DNA of 64,000 bases from Conus ventricosus (GCA_018398815.1 CM031611.1:79996236-80060235); one strand, 5' to 3'. Numbered from the stretch's first letter, positions 11,260 through 23,087 are shown. The notes: generated from the sequence alone by a model not told the origin. Numbers and translations: made by a program.

Positions 11260-13940
11260 TGGCCCCCTTTGCGCTCAGAGGAGAGATCGAAGCTGAGTAC
11301 CATCGTTCATTTCGTTGTGTTATTTGTTGTGCTTCCCTGAAAAGACCTAGAGGTCGAAACGCGTGTGTTTTGCTGGACGTTGCCCACTTCTTGCAGTTGT
11401 ACATTTATTTAGATTTGTTTTAGGTTGCCGGCCCACAAGCGGCATCTGTTCCGTGCGGGCTAAAACCAGTGTGCTTCCCTTGCAGACTTCCGTGATCATG
11501 TATTTAACAACTCATTCTTTATAAACCTGCAGCACTCTGAAAGGCACAAACTGAAATCGTGAGTAAACCTGAAAATTATTCAGCTAAAACCAGTGCCAGA
11601 ATTGATCATAATCTACTGCCCAAGTTTGTAGATGTAAAAACATAGGTGTATAATGCAAACCGGGGAATTTTACTCAAATGTAGGCCTAGAAACTCCGCGT
11701 ACATTTTCCTTGTCAGACCTGAATAGCAGATGCGAACACATGTTTTTTTAGAGAAATTTGTTTTATTGCAGCAAAAAATGTCACATCGCTTACGAATATC
11801 AGGGCATGTATTTAGTGAAACTTTAAATGCAAAGCGTTTCACTCTTTACTTGGTTTTACTACATATTTTTAAATTAAGTCTGCAAGTTTAAAAGCATGTC
11901 AGAAGGCGTTAACATTGCACACTTATTCTTTTAAATACGTGTGGTACAACACCATGACTAATTTTTGGTGGCCATTATGAAAATTGTAATGACAGCCATA
12001 CTTCGCAAACAGAAGTGCAACTGATTCACGTGGAACACGCTATACTACATCCCTACTTTTCCCCTCCAGGGTGATTGCATCTAACTCTGTAACGCTAACG
12101 TACTACAAACCATACGTTCCTCCTAACTATGTAACGTTAACGTACTACATCCATACATTCCGCCCCAGGGTGGGTTGCATCTAACTCTGTAACGCTAACT
12201 ACTACATCCATACATTCCCCTCCGGGTGATTGCATCTAACTCTGTAACGTTTAACGTACTACATCCATACATTCCGCTCCAGGGTGATGCATCTGACTCG
12301 TAACGTTTAACGTACTACATCCATACATTCCGCCCTGGATGATTGCATCTGACTCTGTAACGTTAACGTACTACATCCATACATTCCTCTCCAGGCTGAT
12401 TGCATCTAACCTGTAACGTTAACGTTTGCGTGGTTTCACTTTTCTGAACTAAGTATCCCGACGACATTCTACTTTCATATATCACAAATGAAAACAATCT
12501 GAATCCTTTCTTTGATGAACCTGGTAGGAGGCGCCATACATCTCGTCTCATGCCACTCTTCCTGATATTTCTGTATGGGGTTTCTTATATCACAGTGAGG
12601 CCATCAGAATCACTTGCTTTGATGAACCTGGTAGGAGCGCCATACATCTTGTCTCATGCCACTCTTCCTGATGATTTCTGTTTGGTTTTCCTCTGCTGGA
12701 AAGTCTGCTGTGACTCCCCAAAACTTTATCCCTTTTAGTCCATAAACCCTGCTTCCATGCTCCAATTCACGGCGTTCCTGACCGTGACTTATGACAGTGG
12801 TCAAATCAAATTGAATGGGTGTGTTTTACTATGTATTTACTCTATACTATTGTATTTTGTGGTCAGATTTTTCACATAACTTTTCTTAGGGAAATTACAA
12901 GGTTCAACCACAGCTGGCTGCCATAGACGACTGACACTGTCCTCCCCTTTCAACAAGCACTTAAATTTCCTGTGTTATGATGATTAATCCATCCACTGCT
13001 GTCGCACACCACTAAGACTTTGCTGAGCATTTAACTTAATCACTCCCCCTTTCCCCCCCCCCCCCCCCCCGATCTCTCCTCTCCTCTCTCTCTCTTCTCT
13101 CTCCCCCTTTTCCTTCCTTCTCTCAACCCATCCATCATGAAATAAAAACCCCCTGAACATTCACACAATAGTTTTTTTTTTAATACACAAAATGAACCAA
13201 AATTTTATAATACTGCCAAAGTTTTGGGGTCTTGAGAAAGACACTAACTAGTTTGGCTGAAAAGAACTTGAAAAAGATTTCCGAAGTTTTCCCTTTTTGC
13301 TTCAAACAAATTTTTTCTAGGGGGAAAAGGAGGTTTTCCTTTTTGCATTTGAAAACCCCCTTTAAATAAAATCGGGCCCAACCGCTAAATTTCCTTGTCA
13401 TATGACCGTCAACTACGAAGCCCTTTAAAAATCAGAAAAGCTACGAGAAGTTTTTTCTCTGCAAAAAACTGCCTGGGGACCAAGGGGGACCCAAAATTTT
13501 TTGTCAAAAAGGGCTTGTGATGTGGTTGTCAGAGGAAATGAAGGAATTTCGTTTCAGGCAATTTGGCGACAGCCTAATCATAATATGGTAATTTGGAAAA
13601 TTGGGTTCAACATTACGGGGGGAAAAAACAAAAAACAAACAAACAAAACCAACAACAAAAAACAACCCCCCCCTACAAATGCTATTTTTTTTTAAAACAT
13701 TTTCGGGGAGGAAAAAGCTTTAGTTAACATACGGAGCATTCACAACGAGTCGCACACGGAAAAACAGTAAAAAACACCGCAGCAAAGAATCATCTGCACG
13801 AGTATTTATTTATATTCACTATAAATTGCAGAGAATGTAAATATGTTCGTTCACGACCACCATCTTATTTTGCACGAAAACCCCCATTTTCACTTTACAA
13901 ATCACGTCCATCACATGTTAGTTTTGACCAAAATCAACAC
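11260..13940. repeat. Second, lower-quality copy of the ~2.7 kb segment
   Basis: Equivalent to 7507-10,259 but with frequent homopolymer gains and losses, for example the C and T runs at 13,050-13,360, and a shortened foldback end. This is the pattern expected at the poorly covered end of a contig. Unlike the left copy it reads on through the complete Polinton left terminus. Confidence 0.8.
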
Positions 13941-14063
13941 CTGTTTCACAAAAAAATTACACCTCAAAACCGCCAAATATTGACGTAATTAGCACATTGA
14001 AACGGAGGTTTCCGTGTAGAATAATATGGGTGATCGTGAACCAAACATATTTACATTCTCTCT
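13830..14063 (+). repeat. Left terminal inverted repeat of the Polinton
   Basis: Matches the reverse complement of 29,920-30,152. The repeat itself begins and ends with inverted copies of the same ~35-base word (AGAGAATGTAAATATGTT at its start, AACATATTTACATTCTCT at its inner end), so each terminus is a small TIR-in-TIR structure. Confidence 0.9.
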
Positions 14064-14229
14064 CCATGGCACATAAAATCAACTAAACAAGTAGGGGGTT
14101 GACAGGCCTGTTTGTTCACGGCACATCGTCAGACTGAATCTAAATCAATATTGTCCTGCAACCTTGTGCATCAGCGCGTGCAAAGTGAGAGCGCTGCTAG
14201 TGAATTGTTAATCATCAGGAGACGAGCTC

Positions 14230-14280
14230 AGATGTCACGTGTGCACATTCAGCCAATCGGCAGGGAGTATGACGTCATTT
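14230..14280 (+). promoter_or_regulatory. Putative promoter: E-box, CCAAT box and CRE palindrome
   Basis: Within 45 bases are CACGTG (about 14,237), AGCCAATCGG (14,251-14,260) and TGACGTCA (14,270-14,277). All three are well-known animal promoter words (bHLH, NF-Y and CREB/ATF sites). They lie 130-180 bases upstream of the first ATG of the left-end gene. The function is inferred from position and motif density. Confidence 0.5.
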
Positions 14281-14410
14281 TGGCTGGGGAAGCTTTTGTA
14301 CCGGACAGAGCTATCGGCATTTCACATTTGGGAGGCGTGCCGTACAGACGTTTGAGAGGTTTGTGTTGTGCAGAAGTGCGAGAGAAGTGATTTTACTAGA
14401 AATATTTATG

Positions 14411-15268
14411 TCTCAAGACAGCATTTCTTCAGAATTAGAGAGAGAACTTCTGGAATCGCAAGTTGCTCATCAAAATCTATTAGATTTCTCAACACAGCCA
14501 TCAACTTTAATTCTACCTGACATGGATCAAGCTACAACTTTTCAACAAGCTCAAAATCTGCCATTACACCCCCAACACCAATGGAATTGTGGACGAGAGG
14601 AAGAAATGTTTATTTTGCAAGAGAATCAAACCTACTTTCAAAAAATGATAGAAATAATCGAAAAAGCAAAAACAAAAGGGGCCCAAACAGAAATTGCCAA
14701 AGAAGCCTAAAACAACGCTTCAACATCTGTTTAAAGAAAGGAAGGTAAAAAGACAAAGCAGGAAAGAGTTAACAAAGTTGAGCTGTATAACTATCTTATG
14801 TCAAGTCAGGCTGACGTTCGTTTCAGCTATTTCGAGAGAAACATTTTCTGAAGATCTTTTTTCAAACCAACAGATGAAAATGTAGTTGTGGACAGGCTGC
14901 GAAAGGGGGTGAGAAATCTGAAAGAAGCAGGATGCTCAAACAATCATGATCTACGTTCAGTTTGGGAATTTCTTGAATCTTTGCAAAAACTGGCATGAAG
15001 AGGTAAAAAAAGCTGGAATAATAAAAGAAACTTGGGGTCAGTGGTCAAAGAGAAATGCGGTTATTCTGATGATCATGCTCGCAAATTGCGTGCTGTTTCA
15101 AAAGTGCTTTTTGGGTATCCTCAGTTTTACACTGTTGGTCTCCCCTTCAGTTTTATTTTCAGCAAGTTAAACAAATTCCAAACCATGCTCCAAGACCCTG
15201 AATTTGGAGACTATTGGAAACAACCTCTCAGTCTACCTCCGACAACTACCCCGCAAGCCTCTCAGTGA
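14411..15268 (+). CDS. Left-end gene of the Polinton, unknown function, frameshifted
   Basis: Starts at MSQDSISSELERELLESQ, runs as an open frame to 14,707, then continues through at least three frame changes (near 14,700, 14,995 and 15,045) to a stop at 15,268. The N-terminal third is glutamine/glutamate-rich and probably helical. The last 75 residues hold a well-ordered region with DDHARKLRAVSKVLFGYP and FQTMLQDPEFGDYWKQ. It resembles helical domains in uncharacterised transposon-linked proteins, but I cannot name the family. It is the first gene inside the left terminal repeat and is less AT-rich than the interior, so it may be an accessory or captured gene. Whether the frame changes are decay or base-calling errors cannot be told from sequence alone. 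An overlapping upstream frame (14,112-14,390) is probably 5' leader. Confidence 0.5.
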
Positions 15269-15269
15269 A

Positions 15270-15720
15270 CGCCACAACACATGACGTGGGCCTAAACGGT
15301 TTTCCCAAAAATGCCTGGCTATCGATCGTGTGTGTAGTTTCCCTTGTCGTCCGACGGCCCAAGCTGCGCCTGCGCTCGCTTCACTTACAAAGGCTGTCTA
15401 TTCAGACGGCCGCTGAGAGAACTTAAACAGATCCTGTGATTTTTGATTCAGGACTCTGATAAGGGCTTTTAGTGGCTGTCTCGAATTTACGTCATTCAAG
15501 TTGTGAACCACAAAAAGCCCCCTTCACATTTCCCTGCAAACACCTCCCCCTCTATTGTGCGTTTGTTTGTTTGTTTGTTGTTTGTTTGTGTGTGTGTGTG
15601 TGCGTTCGTGTGTGTGTGCGCTTGCGTTTATGCATTAAAGCGGGCGTGTGCGTGCATACTTGTGTGTGTAAGAGAGAGACACACAGAGAGATGAGGGAGA
15701 GGGGAGAAACTGATTAATTA
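15270..15720. other. Spacer with GT-rich repeat
   Basis: GC-balanced sequence ending in a TTTG/TG-rich low-complexity stretch (15,560-15,670) and a GA-rich patch. At about 15,720 base composition drops abruptly to the AT-rich interior of the element. Confidence 0.5.
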
Positions 15721-15729
15721 ATTTTTTTA

Positions 15730-16076
15730 ATTTATGATTTTTAATCTGGTTTAAAAAATGAACCCAACGTAGTTATAAAGCTTACAGAATATTTGATGAT
15801 TTTGGGTGGGCGATTAATGCAGGGGTTGATAAAGAAGTGTTTAAAGAACATGTTTGATGAATTTATACAGAACTTTTTTGAAAGCTTAACTATTCGAGGA
15901 GACGTATTGAAAGCCGTTAGTATAACCCCAAAGTCTTGGGCTAAACCAATTATAAAGCTTTTTGCTATTTTACTTGATATTGCCCCGAAGATGCTGACCT
16001 GCATGTGTATGATGATCTTGAAGGAGTAACTGTTACCTTTAAACCTGGTCAGTTTTTACGATTAGAAAAAGACTGA
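15730..16076 (+). CDS. Small Polinton gene upstream of the polymerase, unknown, frameshifted
   Basis: A frame with LIKKCLKNMFDEFIQNFF and ITPKSWAKPIIKLFAI (15,793-16,029) is left for another frame near 15,990. That frame gives DDLEGVTVTFKPGQFL and stops at about 16,075. The coding character (acidic/aromatic residues, AT-rich codons) suggests a real gene of about 115 residues broken by one or two indels. No family recognised. Confidence 0.35.
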
Positions 16077-16131
16077 GTAATAAATAATAACTGAATTTAC
16101 AATTATTTTTTAATTTATTTTAGATTTAAAA

Positions 16132-16329
16132 ATGGCTGCCAAACTCAGTGAATCTGATTTAAAGAATTGTAATGAACTATTTGACGAAACAATGAAATTA
16201 TTAAACATTGATTTTAGTGAATTTGGGTTTGAGAATGATATAAACAATATAATAAAAGATAATAGTGAACTATTTAATGAAGCAATTAAAGTGATAAACA
16301 TTGACTGTAGCGATTTCAGAAAAAGCTAA
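16132..16329 (+). CDS. Small acidic Polinton ORF, unknown
   Basis: A 65-codon frame starting MAAKLSESDLKNCNELFDE after a very AT-rich leader. It has two similar halves (NELFDETMKLLNIDFSEFG and SELFNEAIKVINIDCSDF), i.e. an internal duplication of ~28 residues. The frame ends in FRKS, but a +1 shift continues with an open stretch to about 16,420, so the protein may be longer. It sits just upstream of the polymerase. Function unknown. Confidence 0.4.
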   Translation: MAAKLSESDLKNCNELFDETMKLLNIDFSEFGFENDINNIIKDNSELFNEAIKVINIDCSDFRKS

Positions 16330-16899
16330 AATATTGGCGGGTGTTATTGTAAGGCTAACATGTCTTGAAGTGTTGCGGCCTTTTGGTGAAGTAAAACCCT
16401 GTTTTACTTACTTTTTTTTACTTTTTTTTTTTTTAATCTACTAAATATTGGGCTTTAAAAATGAAAACCACAAGTAAATTGAGATAGAAAACTATATACG
16501 AGGGAAGAAATATTCGTAGCGACAAACAATTAGAAATACTTCAGTAAATTGAAGAAAAATTTTTAAACCCACAAACTTCATAAAGCGAGCACTGCATTTT
16601 AAAACCCAGAGTCTTTAGAGGGCCGCCTAAAAGTTTTTTGCCGTTATGATTGATTATATAAACCTGATGTACATCTTCCAGCTGGGTTTCAAACTAAACA
16701 AAAGAAGTAATAGCTAACACGATTTTAAAAACTCAAACTGGGCTGACCATGTTACCATTTAACCATGAAATGAGGAGGAAAAAGTTGGGGTTCTGGCTGG
16801 TCTGAAGGAACAGCCCTTGAAATCAAATTGAGACAAAAAAAAGTTCTATCCTATTTTTTTTTTTGGGCATTCTTCCCTTTCCTTTCCCCCAAAAAGGTT

Positions 16900-19480
16900 T
16901 ATTTTTAAACGAGCAGTCTTAAAAACATCTAATTCTGAAACTGTTTTTTTATGGGGTGTGTTTTAGCGCATTTCACCCTGTTAAAAATCATGCGAACAGA
17001 GCCCAATATTAACATAAAAGATCCCTGAACTTTGATAACCCTTTCCAGTAAGCATAGAAGTATATTTCAGTTTGAAGAACAAAAAAAACCCAATAACGAA
17101 AAACAAAACACGGGTTTTAAAAACCGATTTTGTCCCTTTAAAAGGGTTTTCCCCAAACGCCCCATTTGGCGAACCACTTCAAACATGTGACTTATCCGTT
17201 TAAAGATGTACAAAGGTCTTATGTATTAATCAAACATAAGCAATTATGGGTTTTACATCAAAGAATAGCTAAAAAAGATATTTGAAAAGGTTTTTAGTTA
17301 AAATCTCAACTATGAAACGCTCCCCTCATGACTTTTGTAAAAGATTGTAACTGTGAAACCAAAATCCTCAACCTAAGCCTGGGGCTAAGGTTAGTTTTAA
17401 AATTTACACAAAATGAGATTAGTCCTACGGGTTTTTCGCTTTGAAATCGTCTTACCGCATTTCTAGGCCCGCAACGCAAAACAAAAAACAAACCTTTTTC
17501 CCCCCTCGTCTGGTCTTTTGGGGTTTTTGTTTTTAGGGAGACGGTCAACACACATATCCAGTGATTTACAGTGGACCCAATGCGGGTTGTAGATTTTTTG
17601 ATCGATGACAACGACTTCGCACATCAATTATCCAACAATACTAAATCCTTTCAGTCATTGCGTATGATACTGATGACAATGATCGTTATGGACTCATCTT
17701 CTCACTGTGTGGATATGGAACGGAGAATTATTTGGCTACGCTGTATGGTGTCCACGATTCACATTACTGGGAAATAGTTTAGTGGCGGAGCTCGCTAACA
17801 CAATTAGTTATAGTCAACTTATGGGGGAACCTAACGATCATGGAAAACTGCCCATGCTTTTTCATCCTTTCGAGGCTTCCAAATTTATCATTGATTCATG
17901 CAAAGCAGTCGATATTCCTGAATATAAGAGGGAGTTACTGCATTGCACAGTCTTCAGGGAAATGTACATTGACTTTTATACTCGTATCTTTATCATTTTA
18001 TGACTCTGCCCAACATCCTGATGGCTTTTTTGGGTTTAAGTTAGCGGGATCTCTACAAGACTTTCAATCATCTAAAACTTTACTTCTCGTTCCATCTTTA
18101 GTGCGTTAAAGGCGTTTATCCTTATGAATACTTGGAAACTCGTGGGATAGGTTTGATGAAGACTCACTTCCTCCTAAAGGCGGCTTTCTTTTTCTTAGTC
18201 CTTAGAGGCAAAGATCATAACTGACTCTGAATATGAATACGCACTGAAAAGCCTGAGTCAGTATTACACTGTGAATCGCCCTTGGGCTGAATTTCACGAT
18301 CAATAGTTATTGGCTGACGTGGTGTTTATTGGAAGACGTCTTGCAGAAGTTCTGATCATACATGCATTGAAACTTTATACAAATTAGTCTAGTCACATGT
18401 CATCTCTGCCCCAGGCCTTTCTTGGGATGCTTTCTTAAAGTATACAAACATTAAGATTGACTTAATATCTGATTACCCACACTCCAGTATGATTGAGGAT
18501 GGCTGAGGGGAGGCATTCGCATGGCTCACAATCCTTAATGTAAAAGCCAACAACCAAATATTTACGGACGATTTTGATCCCACTAAAACTTCCATACTAT
18601 CTTAATGTTCTTAGTCGCCAAACATCTGTTTGGGTGGGCCATGAGTCAAACCGCTCCAACTGAGAAAACTGTGATGAATGATTAAAGGGCACCCCCTCAC
18701 GATGTTAATACTGTGTTAGGAATGGCTTGTCACAGCATGACTCCTGATTATCCGAGGACTATCTTGGATGTATGACTATAGAATAATCCTCATTGACTGC
18801 TTGTTCTCCACTACGATTATACCCTAGCCGACAGGAAGAGAAAAGATGAGCCCATCGAGAACCGCCCTACACTTGTTCCCAATCTTAGACAATTATAACT
18901 AAATATGTGTGTCTTAATGTTGGTACAGTTTTACTTAGACAGGGCATATTAAAGCTGACAGATGTTCAACAGAATATTTATCTGTGATAATGAGACCTTT
19001 TTGTGGACTTTACATTCAAGAAGATATTTGATCTTAGACACACAAGGCCCATGATGCTTCAGAATAAAGGACTTCTTTAAACTGATGTCAACAGGTTTTG
19101 GCCATTATAATGGAAATGACACACAAGCGTTAAGTTGTGAAATTGAGTTTACAAAAGAAAAACCAAGCAATTATGTTTGACCTATCAAACCTATACTATC
19201 TGACTTTAGAAGATTTACGGTACAGTTTGGTTGGCCTTTAGGATGTAGAAAAAGGAGTTGTTATGTTGGACAAGCCGGTGTTAGCTATCGGCTTTACTGT
19301 TTTAGAGATTGTCATTGTTATTAATGTGTTAGCCATTTCTGTTCGACTACTTTTAATCGCCTGTACCCAGATTGCAAGAGTCTTCTTTAAACAGACTTGA
19401 CTCTTGTATTCTAGTCGTCCCCACTGGAAAGACTTCTATAAAGCTGTGTAACAGAAGTTAGCTATAGGAGTTGTTGGGTG
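16900..19480 (+). pseudogene. Protein-primed family B DNA polymerase (Polinton pPolB), frameshifted
   Basis: In the Polinton class this enzyme copies the element using a terminal-protein primer. Recognisable landmarks, in order on the plus strand across different frames: the exonuclease region with HGKLPMLFHPF and SKFIID (about 17,840-17,895); KGVYPYEY (18,107-18,130); WDAF and KIDLISDYPHS (18,424-18,486); GGIRMAH (about 18,512); VKANNQIFTDDFDPTK (18,539-18,588); GWAMSQTAP (18,631-18,659, palm motif region); HYDYTLA (about 18,810); GFTVLEIV (19,288-19,311); and KDFYKAV (19,428-19,448). The catalytic YxDTDS region near 19,385-19,405 is corrupted. Frame changes occur every 30-80 bases, nearly all explicable by single-base insertions or losses. 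The N-terminal limit is approximate. Confidence 0.85.
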
Positions 19481-20110
19481 GTAGTACACATAGCGACTAT
19501 CAATAGACAGTCGTTTCATTCAACTGCGAACAAGAAAGTGATTGGGAAGATGAAGGATGAACATTAATGGGCCAAGTTTTCATAGAATATGTTGGTTTGC
19601 GATATCATTGATGTTTAGCGTTGCAGCCAGACTTCTGTAATGAAGAAGCTAAAATGTAAATTAAGTATAAAGAAGTTGTCAAAAAAAATATAACTCACGT
19701 TAAACTAAAGCAAGCTCTCTTTTGAAAACAAAGTAAAATTTCATAACCCAATATGTTAATTTGCGCTCGACTCTTCATCAGGTATATCTCAACTCGCTGT
19801 TATCTAGATATTCATAGCACCCTAACAATAACAAGGTGAACTTACGTCAATCCTGCGTTTTCATATGTGTGGGGCATGGGGAGTAAACTTTAAAAGATTA
19901 CCTTGACAAGACCTTAGCTTGTGACATAACTAAGTACTTTCCTGGTACACTTACTTAGAACCGAACTTGTACTTACTTAAGATCATAAACTAGTACTTAC
20001 TTAAGTACCTAATACTAGTCTTTATATAACTTATAATTTACTTGCACTTAAATTAAAAAAGTACTTTCTATAACTACTTAAATTGTAATTTATTTAGTTC
20101 TTAACTTGTT
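19480..20110. other. AT-rich intergenic stretch with TACTTACTTAAG repeats
   Basis: After the polymerase remnant, sequence of about 70% AT contains five or more irregular copies of TAGTACTTACTTAA-like words (19,930-20,060). It could be a regulatory or replication region; no ORF. Confidence 0.4.
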
Positions 20111-20144
20111 CTGTATCTAGTTATTATAAACTATTACAAAGAAA

Positions 20145-20414
20145 ATGGGATCTACAGCAGGAGGTTGCTCTCTTTTTGCAGAAGTGGTTCTCTTCCCTTT
20201 TACTGGCTTTGTGGGGGTTGTGACTTCTGCTGCTATAGTCAAGGCGTTAAGAATTTTGTATGCAAAAAACTCCCCACTCTCAACAACATACGCTCCCAAT
20301 AACTTTAGTAATTATCTTATCGTTTGTGTTGATTGGGTTGTTGTTAAATTGGGGTGTGCTGGTGCTGCTCGCGCGATGAATGTTCAACTATCTAATTATT
20401 TTTGTTTTTGCTGA
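20145..20414 (+). CDS. Possible small membrane protein of the Polinton
   Basis: An 89-codon frame, ATG preceded by ACAAAGAAA, with hydrophobic segments (FAEVVLFPFTGFVGVVTSAAI and NYLIVCVDWVVVKLGCAGAA). The opposite strand is also open for 60 codons (20,299-20,117), rich in Thr/Lys/Pro, so the strand is uncertain. No family resemblance. Confidence 0.3.
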   Translation: MGSTAGGCSLFAEVVLFPFTGFVGVVTSAAIVKALRILYAKNSPLSTTYAPNNFSNYLIVCVDWVVVKLGCAGAARAMNVQLSNYFCFC

Positions 20415-20454
20415 GATTTGGTTTGCTTTTCTTAGTTTGTTCCACTTCAGCTTG

Positions 20455-21085
20455 TTACGATCCGCCGCAACACGGCCAGGGATTTTTAGTCTTAGGTAAC
20501 ATTACTCCTATGGCGGTTCTTTCCTGCTCACTGCGGTAAGAGGGTTTTGATCCGGCGGAGGGTTTCTGGGTTTTGTCCTGCGGCGTCTTCTTCTCCTGAG
20601 CGCTCATTTGTTTATTTTTTGCCGAGTAAATTAATATGATCAATAATTATGTTGTTTAGAGTATTTAAGCCCTTGATGAATGGGACTTAACATAGTCCCA
20701 AATCTGTTAATACATGTCAATGCAAGTGTTTCTAGGCGTAATTGTGTAAAACCGGGGATCTTGTGATAAGTCGTAGTTTTAATCTTCTCTGAATTCTACC
20801 GGCAGCCATCTTACTTAACTATCTTGACATATATAATCTAAGCAGTGTCTGACCCACCGATCTAACCATTTTTGACCCTAGCTGCGCTTCGTACCTGGAC
20901 GTTGTTACTTTTCAATGTCTGACGGTAGAAAATTGCTGATCTGTTCTATACTTAGTTCATGTGCGCCTAAATACTGTGGAGTTTTTCCGCACGCAGCTAG
21001 ACGAGTATTTTCGGTCTTTATTGGCAGTGGCCTCGGACCAGTGGTCTGCTTGCTCCTCACATTTTTTAATAGTTCGTCACAATCC
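20455..21085 (-). CDS. Possible small minus-strand Polinton gene(s)
   Basis: Two open minus-strand frames: 21,085-20,905, starting MDCDELLKNVRSKQTTGPR, and 20,616-20,455, starting MSAQEKKTPQDKTQKPSAG. Both are basic and Pro/Thr-rich, with AT-rich spacers around them, as in small virion or DNA-binding proteins. That role is a guess from composition only. The first has a better-looking start. Confidence 0.3.
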
Positions 21086-21129
21086 ATTTTTAAATAGCAT
21101 TTTAAAATATAATATAAAACTTTTAAAAC

Positions 21130-22185
21130 CATGAGTTTAACGATGGTTAATTATGCAGTGCCCTATCGTTGGTGGTTATTGTTTATCTAACCCTTGCAAA
21201 TGTTTTGTTAGGTTTAAAACCGCCCAAACTGGGAATGATAGTAGATTCGCCAAAACGAGTTGCATCTTTATGTTTTGCTTTAACAACCAAGCGATTATCT
21301 GAGTAAAAAGCTCATTGACAGCTTTCGTTTTATGATTTTTTTAATTATTTGTTTTAGTTAAAAAAAGATGAGTGAAAAAAGATTATCATACGATTTACCA
21401 CGATCTGCGTAATTCTGACGGACTTTAGTATAGGCTATAGCGTGTTAGCCAATTAAACTTGTTTAAAATGAAAGCCAGCAGACTAAGGAAGGTTAGACAT
21501 TGAGGATGTGGTTTAGGTGATTGTTGTATGTTACTGGAGGGATTGCCGTTCACAAACACTTTCTGGTTTCGCAGGGGATTATACCAGAATATGTTTGTTC
21601 ACTAGTAAGTTTATTTCATAAGAAAAATAATTTCGAATAGATGGCGGTGTAGGTAGGATGGTAGGTGGAGCTATTGTTAATGGCTGTGGCCTTCTCTGGA
21701 AGCAATTATTGTTTAGTAAATTGGCGCGTCCCGATGAAGAGAGAGAACACCATCTTCACGGCAATAGATGATTTAGCCATGGGAAGAGACGGACTTACTG
21801 AGATAAAGTCGAATTGCTCACTTAGACTTTAGTAATTAAAAAAGTAAGTGGAACAGGGGGGACACATGCAGAGCTCACATTTACAGTCGTTGATGAGGCA
21901 ATGATATGTGTATTAATTTGTAGGGACAGGGAAAGATAGTTTCTAAATCGCCTCCGCCAGAACTGTCTGACTTTTATGAACGTCAGTTGAACAGAAAATA
22001 GCAGAAATTGGTTTTATTGTGGGTTTGCTATGGGAGCTATCTATATTCTTGCACTACAATCATAAAAACAATTAATAATTACAATAAAATAACAGTCCTT
22101 CTTATGGTCAATACGAAGTACAAAATATATTATCTCTAAAGGGTATTGGAAAGGTAAGACTGCTATGAAAAAACTGAGTAAGTAG
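21130..22185. other. AT-rich interior, probably broken coding sequence
   Basis: Contains MSEKRLSYDLPRSA (about 21,368) and GGTHAELTFTVVDEAMICV (about 21,866) in different plus-strand frames, but no frame runs far. This could be the N-terminal part of the integrase or a separate gene. I cannot assign it. Confidence 0.3.
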
Positions 22186-22189
22186 TGAG

Positions 22190-23087
22190 TGTCTGTATCC
22201 AGATGCGAAAGATCGGCTTCCATAACGGGCAATATTTGGCAAAAATATTGCCTGTCAAAAACGATTAATAAGGCCTAGATTTGTTAACTCTGTTCCATAT
22301 GAACTACCACCAGATGGCTTGCTGTATCTTCCACTGACAAAAGTTAGAAGAAAAAAGTTTAGCTATGTTCCGACAGTTGTTGACATGGCTTCAAGGTACA
22401 AGAGCTGAACCTTTAAGCGGAAATAAAGCTCACTGCTGTGGCTGTGGCTTTACTAACCAATAATATACTGACGAGGCCCGTTAAAGTATCATCAGAATGA
22501 TTCATGTTGATGATGGATATGAGTTTAAAGGTTCTGTAAACCTGATGTTTTTATATAATCATCATGATACAGTTAAGAGAGGGATCCCAGGCAAACTTCG
22601 ATCAAGGCCCTAGTAGGATAACTTTAATAAGAATCTAGCCGGAACGCTGTATTCCTATCAATTTCACAGTGAAATATGGATGAACGCGTACCACAGAAGG
22701 GGTTAGGAGATTGCCAGCAGTCGTAGGCCTCGAACAAGGAAGTATTTTTAGCACAGGGCTTAAGCAGTAAACGCAATCAATAATAAAAATTAGCATTTAC
22801 TGATGGACATCCAAGGTAATCAAAAACTCTTGGCCGTTTGGACTAAAGTAAGATACTTGTAAGCTCACTGGGAGAGGCAGAAGGCGATGTTAGGGAATAG
22901 AGCTACAGTTCCTATATGGAGCGTAGAGTATATGAAGTTGAGGAATTATGAAAACAACCTGACCCACCCCGTTATATTATTTAAGAGAAAACCCTCTCAT
23001 CTAAATAGAATTGCCCCTAAAAGATCCTTTGTTCGTGAAGAGTTGCCAAGTTGTCCCGCCAAACACAGTGAGTTAACAAAAAAATAA
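22190..23087 (+). pseudogene. Retroviral-type (rve) DDE integrase of the Polinton, frameshifted
   Basis: The integrase inserts the element into the host genome. Landmarks on the plus strand: GLLYLPLTKV and VPTVVDMASRYKS (about 22,315-22,410), the first part of the RNase H-like core; VDDGYEFKG (22,506-22,532), matching the D-x-G-x-E-F catalytic block; and a clean C-terminal frame from 22,887 to the stop at 23,087 with VPIWSVEYMKL and FVREELPSCP, which matches the conserved integrase tail. At least four frame changes separate these parts. It lies downstream of the polymerase in the same orientation and converges on the minus-strand capsid cluster. Confidence 0.8.

Noticed and set aside
9909..11423. 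Frames of 357-504 codons across the gap
   Set aside because: They consist almost wholly of N-run X residues.
13830..14063. Two independent 233-bp MITE insertions instead of one Polinton
   Set aside because: Only the outer flanks (ATTGC) match. The inner flanks of the two copies do not form duplications, and the interior carries Polinton genes.
17306..17611. 101-codon minus-strand frame
   Set aside because: Lies opposite the N-terminal part of the polymerase remnant, which explains the open frame better.
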